A stretch of 64,000 bases of DNA. Source: Actinomycetota bacterium (GTDB taxonomy: Bacteria; Actinomycetota; Thermoleophilia; RBG-16-64-13). Positions 18,014-26,234 of the stretch are shown here, one piece after another (within the stretch, counting starts at the first letter, position 1; each line of letters begins with the position of its first letter). Both the position numbers and the translations under genes were made by a program. The DNA is taken from contig JAHJSA010000050.1 of the NCBI GenBank assembly GCA_018830645.1, positions 62,001 through 126,000 of the forward strand, given 5' to 3'. Under the pieces are notes generated by a model. The model was not told the DNA's origin. It saw only the letters and a program-made list of their open reading frames with translations, and made no database searches.

Positions 18014-18979
18014 ATGACCCGTCGGATCCTTGTAGTCGAAGACGACGCAGATCTGCGAGGGATGCTGCGGAGTCTGCTTGAAGAAGACGGCTACGAGGTG
18101 ACGGTGGCCGAAGACGGACTCGAGGGTCTGCGCCGGGTGGTCGACGACCCCCCCGAACTCATCATCTCCGATGTCCTCATGCCTCGCATGAGCGGACTCG
18201 AGTTCTGCGCCTTGCTGAAGGACAGCCCACAGACCCGCCATATCCCGCTCCTCTTCCTCACCTGCGTCGACGATCCGGTGAACGGCTTTGATGTGGGCGC
18301 CGACGACTACCTGGTGAAGCCGTTCCGCCAGCGTGAGTTGCTTGCTCGGCTGAGGGCCGTCTTTCGCCGCACCGAGTCGCTGCCACCGCAGATGGCCGGT
18401 CAGGGGCTGAGGGGCAATCTGAGCGAACTAGGCATAACGGAAGTCGTGCAGACCCTCCATGTCGGGAGAGCTTCAGGGTGTCTCTCCGCGGTCACCGCCG
18501 ACGTATCCGGCCGGGCCCGCCTATGGCTGGAGCAAGGGGAGCTGGTGGCCGCCAAGGTCGAAGGTGCGGAGGCTCTCGACGGCGAAGAAGCCTTCTTCTT
18601 CGCAGCGCACTGGGAGGAGGGGGCTTTCGCGTTCGACTCGGCCAACCGCGCCGAGCATTGGACCGTACAGAACACCATCGAGAGCCTGCTGCTTGAAGCC
18701 GCCCGCCGAATCGACGAGGAGGACTCCGAGGAAGCTGGACTGTCGCGTGCCGCCTCACGCTCATGTCGCATCCGGCCCGACATGCCGGGCCGTACGGAGC
18801 TCGAGGCGCGGGTAGTCGAGGTGCGGAACCGCCTGAAACTCAAGGCGTTTGAAGCGCTCATGGCGGGTCGGCCGCTGCACCAAGACGAGCCAGTTCCCTT
18901 TGTGCAGGTCGTAGACTCAGGGGTCGAACTGCCGGCGGAACTCGACGAGTTGATAGAACGAATGCTGAGCCAGGAGTGA
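18014..18979 (+). CDS. Response regulator with C-terminal PATAN (DUF4388) domain
   Basis: 321 residues. Receiver domain with acidic pair EDD (9-11), phospho-acceptor Asp53 in LIISDVLMPRMSG and Lys in DDYLVKPF. The second half (NLSELGITEVVQTLHVGRASGCLSA, LWLEQGELVAAKVEGAEALDGEEAFF) matches DUF4388/PATAN, a predicted interaction domain in motility and polarity regulators. There is no DNA-binding domain, so output is presumably by protein contact. No kinase is adjacent. It follows rel by 7 bases. The stop lies inside the first copy of a tandem repeat. Confidence 0.85.
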   Translation: MTRRILVVEDDADLRGMLRSLLEEDGYEVTVAEDGLEGLRRVVDDPPELIISDVLMPRMSGLEFCALLKDSPQTRHIPLLFLTCVDDPVNGFDVGADDYLVKPFRQRELLARLRAVFRRTESLPPQMAGQGLRGNLSELGITEVVQTLHVGRASGCLSAVTADVSGRARLWLEQGELVAAKVEGAEALDGEEAFFFAAHWEEGAFAFDSANRAEHWTVQNTIESLLLEAARRIDEEDSEEAGLSRAASRSCRIRPDMPGRTELEARVVEVRNRLKLKAFEALMAGRPLHQDEPVPFVQVVDSGVELPAELDELIERMLSQE

Positions 18980-19018
18980 CCGACCGCTCTGTTCCAGGAG
19001 TGACCGGGGCGCTCTGTT
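18970..19018 (+). repeat. Tandem direct repeat spanning the response-regulator stop
   Basis: CCAGGAGTGACCGACCGCTCTGTT (24 bases) is followed immediately by a 25-base near-copy with GGGGC in place of ACC in the middle. The first copy contains the stop codon TGA; the second abuts the putative -10 of the next gene. Confidence 0.8.
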
Positions 19019-19023
19019 ATCAT
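19015..19023 (+). promoter_or_regulatory. Possible extended -10 promoter of the hydrolase-hisS-aspS unit
   Basis: TGT-TATCAT, an extended -10. No recognisable -35. It gives a leader of about 30 bases before the ATG at 19063. Confidence 0.4.
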
Positions 19024-19062
19024 GACGCTCGATCCTGCTCCTACAACGAGGTCTGATCCTGT

Positions 19063-19698
19063 ATGAACATATTGTGTGTGCCCGTGGGCCCGCTCCAAGC
19101 CAACTGCTATCTGCTCTCCGACGACGAAGGCGTCACGTGCGCCATTGACCCAGGGGGAGACCACGAGAAACTCGCCGGCCTGTTGTCGGAACGCGGGCTG
19201 GACCTCTCTCACATCCTCCTCACCCATGGGCATTTCGACCACCTCGCCGGTGCGTCGCAGCTGGCAGAGAGCACCGGCGCCCTCGTGGGCTGTGCGCCAG
19301 GCACGGTCCCGATGCTGCGCGATCCCGATTCCTACATCCCGTTCCCCGGCTTCGGAGGGATCCCAGGCCGTGACCCCGACCTGGTGCTTTCCGATGGGGA
19401 CGTGGTCGAGGTGGGCGCCCTACGGATCGAAGTGGTGCCCACGCCCGGTCATTCCCCCGGAGACGTGACCTTCGCGGCGGGCACGGCGCTGTTCTGTGGC
19501 GACCTCCTCTTCTACAGGTCGGTGGGCCGCACGGATTTCCCCGGGGGAGACTTCGAAACGCTGCTCGCCTCGGTGCAGCGACTCGTCGACAGTTTCCCCT
19601 TGGAGACGCAGGTCTTCCCCGGCCACATGCAGGCCACCACCCTGGGCGACGAGCTCCGCTACAACCCCTTCTTGTCGAGGCTCACGTCAAGTGGCTGA
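19063..19698 (+). CDS. Metallo-beta-lactamase-fold hydrolase (glyoxalase II-like)
   Basis: 211 residues. Metal ligands are THGHFDH, the later His in TPGHSPGD, Asp in FCGDLLF and the terminal His in VFPGHM. This is the short glyoxalase-II-like subgroup that lacks the long C-terminal helical domain; true substrates of such proteins are mostly unknown. A moderate GAGGT lies 10 bases before the ATG. It overlaps hisS by 8 bases, an association seen widely in Gram-positive genomes. Confidence 0.88.
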   Translation: MNILCVPVGPLQANCYLLSDDEGVTCAIDPGGDHEKLAGLLSERGLDLSHILLTHGHFDHLAGASQLAESTGALVGCAPGTVPMLRDPDSYIPFPGFGGIPGRDPDLVLSDGDVVEVGALRIEVVPTPGHSPGDVTFAAGTALFCGDLLFYRSVGRTDFPGGDFETLLASVQRLVDSFPLETQVFPGHMQATTLGDELRYNPFLSRLTSSG

Positions 19699-20968
19699 CA
19701 AGATCACCGCTCCCAAGGGAACGTACGACATCCTGCCCGACGAACAGGCGGTGCGCCGCTGGGTGGTCGCTCGCGCCGAGGACGTATTCCGTCGCTACGG
19801 CTACGGACGTCTAGACACCCCTATGTTCGAGGAGACCGCCCTGTTCTCGCGGGGAGTGGGTGAATCCACCGATATCGTGCGCAAGGAGATGTACACGTTC
19901 ACCGACCTCGGCGGACGGAGCATGACCCTGCGTCCCGAAGGAACAGCACCCGCAGCCCGAGCCTACGTCGAGCACGGCATGCACACCCTTCCGCAGCCCG
20001 TGAAGTTCTGGTATCACTGGCCGATGTTCCGCTACGAGAGTCCGCAATCGGGCCGGTATCGCCAGCACTATCAGTTCGGCATCGAGGCGTTCGGTTCCAC
20101 GTCGCCGGCGCTGGACGCCGAGGCGATCGGGGTCCTGGAGGCGCTGTACCGGGATGTCGGCCTGGCCCACGTCGACCTCCGCATCAATTCCATGGGTTGT
20201 CGGCAGTGCCGCCCCGCCTACTCGGCCCAGCTGCATGCGTTCCTCACCGAACACCGCTCCGACCTCTGCTCGGAATGCCACGAGCGTACGCGCTTGAACC
20301 CCCTCCGTACCTTCGACTGCAAGGTGCCGGGTTGCGTGCACGTGATGGACTCGGCTCCGCGTTTCACCGATTATCTGTGCGAGAGCTGCGAGACACATCA
20401 CTCCGTGGTCCGCGACCACCTGGCCTTGCAGAGTATCGAGTACACCGAGGACCACCGCCTGGTGCGCGGCATGGATTACTACACGCGTACCACCTTCGAG
20501 TTCCAGTCGGCCGTGCTCGGCGCCCAGTCGGGAGTGGGGGGCGGCGGACGCTACGACGACCTGGTGGAGTCCATCGGCGGTCCGCCCACGCCTGGTGTGG
20601 GGTTCGGCACCGGAGTGGAACGCATCCTCCTTGCCCTTTCGCGGTCGCGAGACGATCTACCGCGAGCCCGCGGGCCGCTGGCATACGTGGTCGCCATCAA
20701 CGACAGCACCCGTCGAGAAGCCTTTGCCCTGGTTCACGAACTCCGTACTCGAGGGGTGGCCGCCGAACTCGACTATGCTTCCAGAAGCCTCAAGGGCCAG
20801 ATGAAGCAGGCGGGGAGAGGAGGTGCGCGGTTCGCGCTCCTCCTCGGAGACGACGAAGTGGCAGCCGGGGAAGTAACTCTCAAAGACCTAGCGACCGGCG
20901 AAGAGCGCAGCCTGCCGCGTACCGAGGCGGCAGCCATCGTCGTTAGAGCAGAAGTGAGCGCCGAATGA
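19691..20968 (+). CDS. hisS: Histidyl-tRNA synthetase
   Basis: 425 residues from a GTG inside the end of the upstream gene; the track ORF begins too early. Starts with ITAPKGTYDILPDEQ, then class II motif 2 (TLRPEGTAPAARAYVEH, FRYESPQSGRYRQHYQFGIE), the HisRS-specific LVRGMDYYTRTTFEF, GGGGRYDDLVE and motif 3 GVGFGTGVERILLAL. A C-terminal anticodon-binding domain follows. Four Cys (CSEC, CKVPGC) sit in the insertion region. The stop overlaps the aspS ATG. Confidence 0.97.
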   Translation: MADKITAPKGTYDILPDEQAVRRWVVARAEDVFRRYGYGRLDTPMFEETALFSRGVGESTDIVRKEMYTFTDLGGRSMTLRPEGTAPAARAYVEHGMHTLPQPVKFWYHWPMFRYESPQSGRYRQHYQFGIEAFGSTSPALDAEAIGVLEALYRDVGLAHVDLRINSMGCRQCRPAYSAQLHAFLTEHRSDLCSECHERTRLNPLRTFDCKVPGCVHVMDSAPRFTDYLCESCETHHSVVRDHLALQSIEYTEDHRLVRGMDYYTRTTFEFQSAVLGAQSGVGGGGRYDDLVESIGGPPTPGVGFGTGVERILLALSRSRDDLPRARGPLAYVVAINDSTRREAFALVHELRTRGVAAELDYASRSLKGQMKQAGRGGARFALLLGDDEVAAGEVTLKDLATGEERSLPRTEAAAIVVRAEVSAE

Positions 20969-22719
20969 GCTACAGAACACACTGGTGTGCCGATGTCACC
21001 GAGGAGAAGGTCGGCGAACGAGTCACCCTGGCCGGGTGGGTGAACCGCCGCCGGGATCACGGAGGTCTGGTCTTCATCGACCTGAGAGACCGGAGCGGTC
21101 TGCTACAGCTTGTGTTCGACCCTGAGAAGCACGCGGGAACCCACGAGATGGCCCATGAGCTTCGCGGTGAGTTCGTGATCTCGGCTACAGGCACGGTGGT
21201 CGCGCGTGGCGAGGACCACGTGAACCCAAAGCTGGTCACCGGACGAGTGGAAGTCGTCGTGGAGTCCCTCGACTTGGTGACGCCGGCGAAGACGCCGCCC
21301 TTCTCTCCTGAAGACGACACCGCGATAGACGAGACCCTTAGGCTGAAGTACAGATACATCGATCTTCGCCGCAAGAGGCTCCAGGACAACCTCAGGCTGA
21401 GGGACAGGGTCGCTCAGTCGGTGCGTCGCTACTTCGAAAGCGAGGGGTTCATCGAGTTCGAGACTCCGATCCTCACCAAGTCGACCCCCGAGGGTGCCCG
21501 CGACTTCCTGGTGCCGAGCCGGTTGCGGCGGGGCGAGTTCTACGCTCTGCCCCAATCCCCACAACTCTTCAAACAGCTGTTGATGATTGCGGGGTTCGAA
21601 CGCTACTACCAGATAGCCCACGCATTCAGGGATGAGGACCTGCGCGCCGATAGACAGCTCGAGCATACTCAGATCGACCTGGAGTTGAGTTTCGTGCACG
21701 AATCCGACGTGCAGGAAGTAGTCGAGGGCCTGATGTGCCGCGCGTTCAGCGAGGTGCTCGGCGTAGAACTGCCGCGTCCCTTCCCGCGTTTGACCTATCG
21801 TGAGAGCATGCGTCGCTTCGGGTCCGACAAGCCCGATATGCGTTTCGGCATGGAGATCGTGGATGTCTCCGACGTGGTGGCTGGCGTCGAGTTCAAGGTG
21901 TTCGCCGAGGCTCTTGCCGTGGGTGGAGTCGTACGTGGCCTACGTGCGCCCGGAGGTGCCCGCTTCTCCCGCAAAGACGTGGATGATCTTTCGCAGGACG
22001 TTGCCGTCTTCGGCGCACGCGGTCTTGCCCCCGTCTGGATCGAGGAGTCCGGGCTCCGCTCTCCGATCGCCAAGTTCCTCGGCGACGAGGTCATGGCCGC
22101 CCTTGTGGGGCGCTTAGAGGCAACGCCGGGCGATCTCCTACTGTTCGTGGCCGATAGCGCGCAGGTGGTCGAGCCGAGCCTCGGCGCCCTGCGATCCCGG
22201 TTGGCCGACCTGCTCCATGTCCCACGCGAAGGCTGGCGATTCGTGTGGGTGGTCGATCCGCCCATGTTCGAGTTCGACGAGCGTGAAGGTCGCCTGAAGG
22301 CGCAGCACCACCCCTTCACGAAGCCTCGGGTGACATCGCCGAGCGACCTTCGCGACCGGCCTCTCGAGGTCGGCACCGAGGCCTACGACTTGGTGCTGAA
22401 CGGCGTAGAGTTGGGCAGCGGATCGATCAGGATCTCCGACCCCCTGCTGCAACAGGAAGTCTTCCGTGCCCTCGGACTTGAAGACGAAGAGATCCGCGCG
22501 AAGTTCGGCTTCCTGGTGGAGGCAATGGACTTCGGTGTCCCGCCGCATGGCGGGATGGGCATCGGTCTCGACAGGACGGTGATGCTCATGGCCGGGGAAT
22601 CCTCGATCAGGGAGGTGATCGCGTTCCCGAAGACCCAAAGCGGGTCGTGTCCGCTCACGGACGCTCCATCGGAGGTCGCAAGAGCGCAGCTTCAGGAACT
22701 CGGGATCCGAATCAGCTAG
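20965..22719 (+). CDS. aspS: Aspartyl-tRNA synthetase (bacterial type)
   Basis: 584 residues. N-terminal OB anticodon-binding fold (VTLAGWVNRRRDHGGLVFIDLRDRSGLLQLVF), class II motif 1/2 (FEFETPILTKSTPEGARDFLVPSR, FRDEDLRADRQLEHTQIDLE), a GAD domain insertion around residues 300-410, and motif 3 GMGIGLDRTVMLM. Whether it is discriminating, or needs GatCAB to make Asn-tRNA, cannot be read by eye. It is the last gene before a new promoter. Confidence 0.97.
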   Translation: MSYRTHWCADVTEEKVGERVTLAGWVNRRRDHGGLVFIDLRDRSGLLQLVFDPEKHAGTHEMAHELRGEFVISATGTVVARGEDHVNPKLVTGRVEVVVESLDLVTPAKTPPFSPEDDTAIDETLRLKYRYIDLRRKRLQDNLRLRDRVAQSVRRYFESEGFIEFETPILTKSTPEGARDFLVPSRLRRGEFYALPQSPQLFKQLLMIAGFERYYQIAHAFRDEDLRADRQLEHTQIDLELSFVHESDVQEVVEGLMCRAFSEVLGVELPRPFPRLTYRESMRRFGSDKPDMRFGMEIVDVSDVVAGVEFKVFAEALAVGGVVRGLRAPGGARFSRKDVDDLSQDVAVFGARGLAPVWIEESGLRSPIAKFLGDEVMAALVGRLEATPGDLLLFVADSAQVVEPSLGALRSRLADLLHVPREGWRFVWVVDPPMFEFDEREGRLKAQHHPFTKPRVTSPSDLRDRPLEVGTEAYDLVLNGVELGSGSIRISDPLLQQEVFRALGLEDEEIRAKFGFLVEAMDFGVPPHGGMGIGLDRTVMLMAGESSIREVIAFPKTQSGSCPLTDAPSEVARAQLQELGIRIS

Positions 22720-22745
22720 TTGTGCTGGAAGGGGGGTCTTCGGCT

Positions 22746-22774
22746 TTGTCGAAATCAGACACCTATGGTACTGT
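22746..22774 (+). promoter_or_regulatory. Predicted promoter of the lipoprotein gene
   Basis: TTGTCG, a 17-base spacer and TACTGT, within CCTATGGTACTGTTG. That 15-base block recurs with two mismatches upstream of the gene at 25176. The 5' leader would be about 165 bases, and nothing else is apparent in it. Confidence 0.5.
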
Positions 22775-22947
22775 TGTTGAGCTCGACCTTGTGCGTGATC
22801 CGCTCAAACTTGAGCCAACACATTTTCCTTGGGAGGCACGTTCTCCCGGCCGGCCCAGCTCGCCGGAGACAGTCGCCCACCTGCATACGCAGGTTCAAGG
22901 GAGATGCGGACACGGCAAGGTGGAGCACTTCTTTTCTCCGGAGGAAC

Positions 22948-23478
22948 ATGATGCAGCGAATGCGTAAGGCCGTCCCGGTAGTGCTCGTAGCGATGCTCCT
23001 GCTGGTCAGCCTCTCGCTCGCTGTGGGCTGTGGCGGCGACGAGACTGCCACGGAGGGGACCCAGCCGCCCGACGCGGGAGTTGTCGTCGAGCCGACCACG
23101 ACGACCATCGCCGGCGCTCCCAAGGCGTTCAAACACCTCATCGGGACCACCTTGGCCGTCACAGATGAGTCCCCGGAGAAGGTGCGCGCGAGCATCGAGC
23201 GACGCACACCGATGGTGATCGCATTCTACGTGACCGGCGGAACCGACGACGCCGTCGTCCTCAAGCATCTCGATGATCTGGCGGTGCGTTTTGCCGAGAT
23301 CGATTTCTACAAGTTCGACTACAAGCTCCCCGGTGAATACGGGGACCTGAGTGCGCTCTTGGAGATCGATTATCCCCCGCAGGTGACGTTCGTGGACGAC
23401 CGCGGGGTCATCCAAGCCGTGACCTCCGGATACGCCGACGAGGGCACGCTCAACCAGAACCTGACCAATATCCGCTAG
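22948..23478 (+). CDS. Secreted lipoprotein with thioredoxin-like C-terminal region
   Basis: 176 residues from the ATG preceded by CCGGAGGAAC; the longer track ORF start has no ribosome site. A basic N-terminus and hydrophobic helix (AVPVVLVAMLLLVSLSLAVGC) end in a lipobox-like AVGC, then a Thr/Pro-rich linker. The last 110 residues read like a thioredoxin-fold protein (RRTPMVIAFYVTGGTDDAVVL, IDFYKFDYKLPGEYG, YPPQVTFVDDRGVI), including the cis-Pro-like YPPQ. The CXXC redox pair is absent, so a thiol oxidoreductase role is unlikely. Function unknown. Confidence 0.65.
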   Translation: MMQRMRKAVPVVLVAMLLLVSLSLAVGCGGDETATEGTQPPDAGVVVEPTTTTIAGAPKAFKHLIGTTLAVTDESPEKVRASIERRTPMVIAFYVTGGTDDAVVLKHLDDLAVRFAEIDFYKFDYKLPGEYGDLSALLEIDYPPQVTFVDDRGVIQAVTSGYADEGTLNQNLTNIR

Positions 23479-23508
23479 AGCTTCTCGCGGATCCTCGCAC
23501 GTGATGTG

Positions 23509-23532
23509 ACGGGCCGGCGCCTGCCGGCCCGT
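23509..23532 (+). terminator. 10-bp perfect hairpin between lipoprotein and iscU-mnmA
   Basis: ACGGGCCGGC, loop GCCT, GCCGGCCCGT. No T-run follows. It overlaps the track's GTG start at 23506, which argues that translation of the next gene begins at 23551 instead. Confidence 0.55.
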
Positions 23533-23550
23533 ATGTTCGGTGGGCAGACC

Positions 23551-25020
23551 ATGACGCACGCACAAGACCACGACCCCTTTCCGCGCGCGTACGGTCCGCG
23601 CGTTCTCGAGCACCTTCGCGCGCCCAGAGGCGTGGGAACGCTCGAGAGCCCGGACGCGACCGGCTCCGCGGGCAGTCGAACGTGCGGTGACTTGGTCGTG
23701 ATGCACGCCCACCTCCGCGACGGGCGTATCGTCGAGGCCAGGTTCCAAGCCTTCGGCTGTCCGGCCACCATAGCTTCGGCGGCCGAGATCGTCCGACGGC
23801 TCCCCCGCATGACGATAGTCGAGGCCGCTGCACTCGGGCACGAGTGGATCGCCGAGCATCTCGAGCTTCCGCCTCACAAGAGAGGCTGCTCGGAGGTGGC
23901 CGCCGACGCCCTTCACAACCTTCTCGAAGACTGGGTGGGCTCGGGGCTCCCCCTGCGGCCCGATGGTCGCGAGGGCACCTACGGATTCCTGGTGGCCATG
24001 AGTGGTGGGGTCGACAGTTCCGTAGCTGCGCTGCGACTGAAGGAGACCGGACGACCGGTGACTGGTGTCACGTTCCGTCTCTGGGCCGACCCCACGTGTA
24101 GCGTTTCGAGCGGGTGCTGTAGTCCGGAGACGGTTCGGTCCGCTCGGCGCACGGCGCATCACCTGGGCCTGCCGCACCTCACCGTCGACCTCACGGACCG
24201 GTTCTTCGACGAAGTCGTCGAGCACTTCGTAGCGGAGTATGCGGCCGGCCGGACGCCGAACCCGTGCGTGAGCTGCAACTCCGTGCTCCGTTTCGACGCA
24301 TTGATCGAATTGGCCGACCGCCTCGGGGCGAGCCACGTCGCCACGGGACACTACGCCCGCATGATGGGGAGGCCGCCGCGCCTCCACCGCGGGGTCGATG
24401 TCGACAAGGACCAATCCTACGTTCTTTCGAGGGTCGATCCCCACCTGTTGGAGCGGGTGGTCTTCCCTTTGGGCGACTTGGTCAAGTCCGATGTGCGTCG
24501 CCTTGCGCGCCAGGCGGGTCTGGAAGCGCACGACGCCGAAGAGAGCCAAGAGATCTGCTTCATCCCCGACGACGACTACAGGCGGTTCCTGGCCGACCGT
24601 CTGGGTCGCCGGGTGGGCGCGATCGTCGATGGTCGGGGGGTCATCCTCGGCTCACACGACGGCACGTTCCGCTTTACGATCGGGCAGCGCAAGGGCCTCG
24701 GCATCTCTTCTCCAGAGCCTCTGTATGTGACCGCGATCGGCGCTGCCGACGGCACCGTCGTCGTGGGCACCCGCGACGACCTCAGAGTGACCGAAGTACG
24801 TCTCGGGCACGTCGTCGAGCACCGGGAGCGGGGGAGGGGCCCGCTGACCGCACAATTGCGATCCAGTGGGGGGGTCGTCGCGGTCGAGATCGGATCCGAC
24901 ACCCATGACCCAGTCTTGAAGCTCGCGACTCACGGGCTAGGCGTGGCCTTGGGGCAGACCGGGGTCGTGTATGAAGCCGACGCGGTGTTGCTCGCAGGGT
25001 CGATCGAGGGAACGCGCTAG
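23551..25020 (+). CDS. mnmA: Fusion of an IscU/SufU-type scaffold domain with tRNA 2-thiouridylase MnmA
   Basis: 489 residues from this ATG. Residues 1-130 are an IscU-like Fe-S scaffold with all three cluster cysteines in context: SRTCGDLVV, FGCPATIASA and KRGCSEVAADALHN. From about 145 on it is MnmA: PP-loop AMSGGVDSSVAAL, a Cys-rich SSGCCSPETV, catalytic Cys in TPNPCVSCNSVLRF, ATGHYAR, second Cys in ESQEICFIPDDDY, and RFTIGQRKGLGI. MnmA thiolates U34 of Lys/Glu/Gln tRNAs. CxxC-type MnmA homologues have been linked to a [4Fe-4S] cluster, which would make sense of a fused scaffold. No IscS is visible nearby. Confidence 0.92.
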   Translation: MTHAQDHDPFPRAYGPRVLEHLRAPRGVGTLESPDATGSAGSRTCGDLVVMHAHLRDGRIVEARFQAFGCPATIASAAEIVRRLPRMTIVEAAALGHEWIAEHLELPPHKRGCSEVAADALHNLLEDWVGSGLPLRPDGREGTYGFLVAMSGGVDSSVAALRLKETGRPVTGVTFRLWADPTCSVSSGCCSPETVRSARRTAHHLGLPHLTVDLTDRFFDEVVEHFVAEYAAGRTPNPCVSCNSVLRFDALIELADRLGASHVATGHYARMMGRPPRLHRGVDVDKDQSYVLSRVDPHLLERVVFPLGDLVKSDVRRLARQAGLEAHDAEESQEICFIPDDDYRRFLADRLGRRVGAIVDGRGVILGSHDGTFRFTIGQRKGLGISSPEPLYVTAIGAADGTVVVGTRDDLRVTEVRLGHVVEHRERGRGPLTAQLRSSGGVVAVEIGSDTHDPVLKLATHGLGVALGQTGVVYEADAVLLAGSIEGTR

Positions 25021-25096
25021 CCCACGATACACACTCGACGGAAACCCTCGCCTGCCGAGTCGGGGAACCCCAACCGGGGGGTGGAATAGGCCCCTA

Positions 25097-25105
25097 TGGT
25101 ATAGT
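25097..25105 (+). promoter_or_regulatory. Predicted extended -10 promoter of the sigF block
   Basis: TGG-TATAGT inside CCTATGGTATAGTTG, nearly identical to the block upstream of the lipoprotein gene. There is no good -35. It precedes four tightly linked genes ending in a sigma factor. The 155-base gap also contains CCCCAACCGGGG, possibly the mnmA terminator. Confidence 0.5.
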
Positions 25106-25175
25106 TGGACCTGCACCGAGGAGCATTCCCCGGGGATTTCTGCCCGGCTTTGACGATCCGAACGAGGAGACGGAT

Positions 25176-25550
25176 ATGGAGTGGGATGCGTCTGCGTTCA
25201 TGAAGATAGCCATCGGCGTCTTCTTCCTCGCCTTCGCGGGGGGGCTCACACTCGCACTCGTACGGTTGGCCGGCGTTCTCAAGGAGTTGACCGTCGTCCT
25301 CACGGATTCGGCACGAGAGTTCGTTCCTATCATCACCCGCTTCCAGACGACAGTGGACGGCATCAACTCTGAGATCGGGAAGATCGACGAGATCACGGGT
25401 TCGGTCGCCCACATGACCGGCACCATCGAGAGCACCGCTTCCGCGCTCCAGAGCGCGATAGCGACGCCCGTGAAGAAGATGGCCGGCTTCTCAGCCGGTG
25501 TCGGTGAGGCACTTTCATCCTTCGTCGCCGCACGTCGAAAGGAGTCGTGA
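25176..25550 (+). CDS. DUF948-type membrane-anchored protein
   Basis: 124 residues. One N-terminal helix (FMKIAIGVFFLAFAGGLTLALVRLAGVL) is followed by a long amphipathic helix with Thr/Ser/Ile repeats (ITRFQTTVDGINSEIGKIDEITGSVAHMTGTIESTASAL). This is the pattern of DUF948 / YtxG-like general-stress proteins, which look like single-helix methyl-accepting-type coiled coils. Its stop overlaps the next start. First gene of a presumed operon with an RsbW-like protein and a SigB/F-type sigma, consistent with a stress regulon member. Confidence 0.75.
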   Translation: MEWDASAFMKIAIGVFFLAFAGGLTLALVRLAGVLKELTVVLTDSAREFVPIITRFQTTVDGINSEIGKIDEITGSVAHMTGTIESTASALQSAIATPVKKMAGFSAGVGEALSSFVAARRKES

Positions 25551-25798
25551 TGGGCAGGTTCTCCTTCGGGCTCACTGTCGCGTTGACCGCCGCGGCCGCG
25601 GCCGCGGCCGCCCTCGCCTATCGCATCTCGCGCGAGACGGGCAAGAGTCTCACCGAGGCGTTGGCCGAAGTCCCGGCTGAAGCGGAGCGATACCTCGAGG
25701 AGGTCGTCACCCGCGGCCGTGAGGCACTCGACGCGGGGCGCAGTGCGGCCGCCGAGAAGCAGGCGGAGATCGAGAGACGTCTCAACGAGCGGGCTTGA
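25550..25798 (+). CDS. Small membrane protein, YtxH-like layout
   Basis: 82 residues from the ATG overlapping the previous stop (TGATG), with GGAG 5 bases upstream; a GTG three bases earlier is also possible. The N-terminal helix is alanine-rich (LTVALTAAAAAAAALAYRI). The rest is a charged helix (VPAEAERYLEEVVTRGREALDAGRSAAAEKQAEIERRL). It recalls YtxH/gas-vesicle-like stress proteins that follow DUF948 genes, but there is no diagnostic motif. Function unknown. Confidence 0.6.
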   Translation: MGRFSFGLTVALTAAAAAAAALAYRISRETGKSLTEALAEVPAEAERYLEEVVTRGREALDAGRSAAAEKQAEIERRLNERA

Positions 25799-26226
25799 AG
25801 ACCGGACCCCGGGCTAGCGTCATGTCCACTGCCTCAGACACCGTTTCCCTCACCATCCCGCGTGCTCAGGAGTACCTGCCCCTCTTCAACATGCTTCTTG
25901 GAGGCATCGCTACTCGGCGCGTTCTTTCCCTGGAAGCTCTCGACGATCTGCAGCTCGCCGTCGACAATGTGATCCTCGAGGACCGTGGCACCACGGGCGA
26001 TCTCTCTCTCGCGGTGACTCTTCTGGAAGAGGCACTGGAGATAGTCATCTCCCCGCTCTCCGATCCCGACCTTCACAGCACGTTGATCGAGGGCTCTGTG
26101 TCGACCGAGGCGGCCGATCGATGCCTGGACGTATGCCTCCTGCTGAGCCCACTCGTCGATCGATACGTCGTGCATGATCTCGACTCGGGCACCTTCGCTC
26201 TCGAGTTGCGGAAACTGCTCCGGTAG
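25795..26226 (+). CDS. RsbW-like anti-sigma factor family protein, ATP site degenerate
   Basis: 143 residues from a TTG overlapping the previous stop; the ATG at 25822 is an equally good start, since neither has a clear ribosome site. The N-terminal part (SLTIPRAQEYLPLFNMLLGGIATRRVLSLEALDDLQLAVDN) follows the RsbW/SpoIIAB pattern closely. Where RsbW has the N-box EACTNAV and the DEG G1 box, this protein has VILEDRGTTG and ISPLSDPD. The GHKL ATP-binding residues therefore look lost. It lies 8 bases upstream of the sigma gene, so it probably binds that sigma, perhaps without kinase activity. Confidence 0.7.
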   Translation: MKTGPRASVMSTASDTVSLTIPRAQEYLPLFNMLLGGIATRRVLSLEALDDLQLAVDNVILEDRGTTGDLSLAVTLLEEALEIVISPLSDPDLHSTLIEGSVSTEAADRCLDVCLLLSPLVDRYVVHDLDSGTFALELRKLLR

Positions 26227-26234
26227 GGGCATCC

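Noticed and set aside
22804-24549. 581-residue minus-strand ORF
   Set aside because: Shadow of the lipoprotein and iscU-mnmA genes, a typical high-GC artefact.
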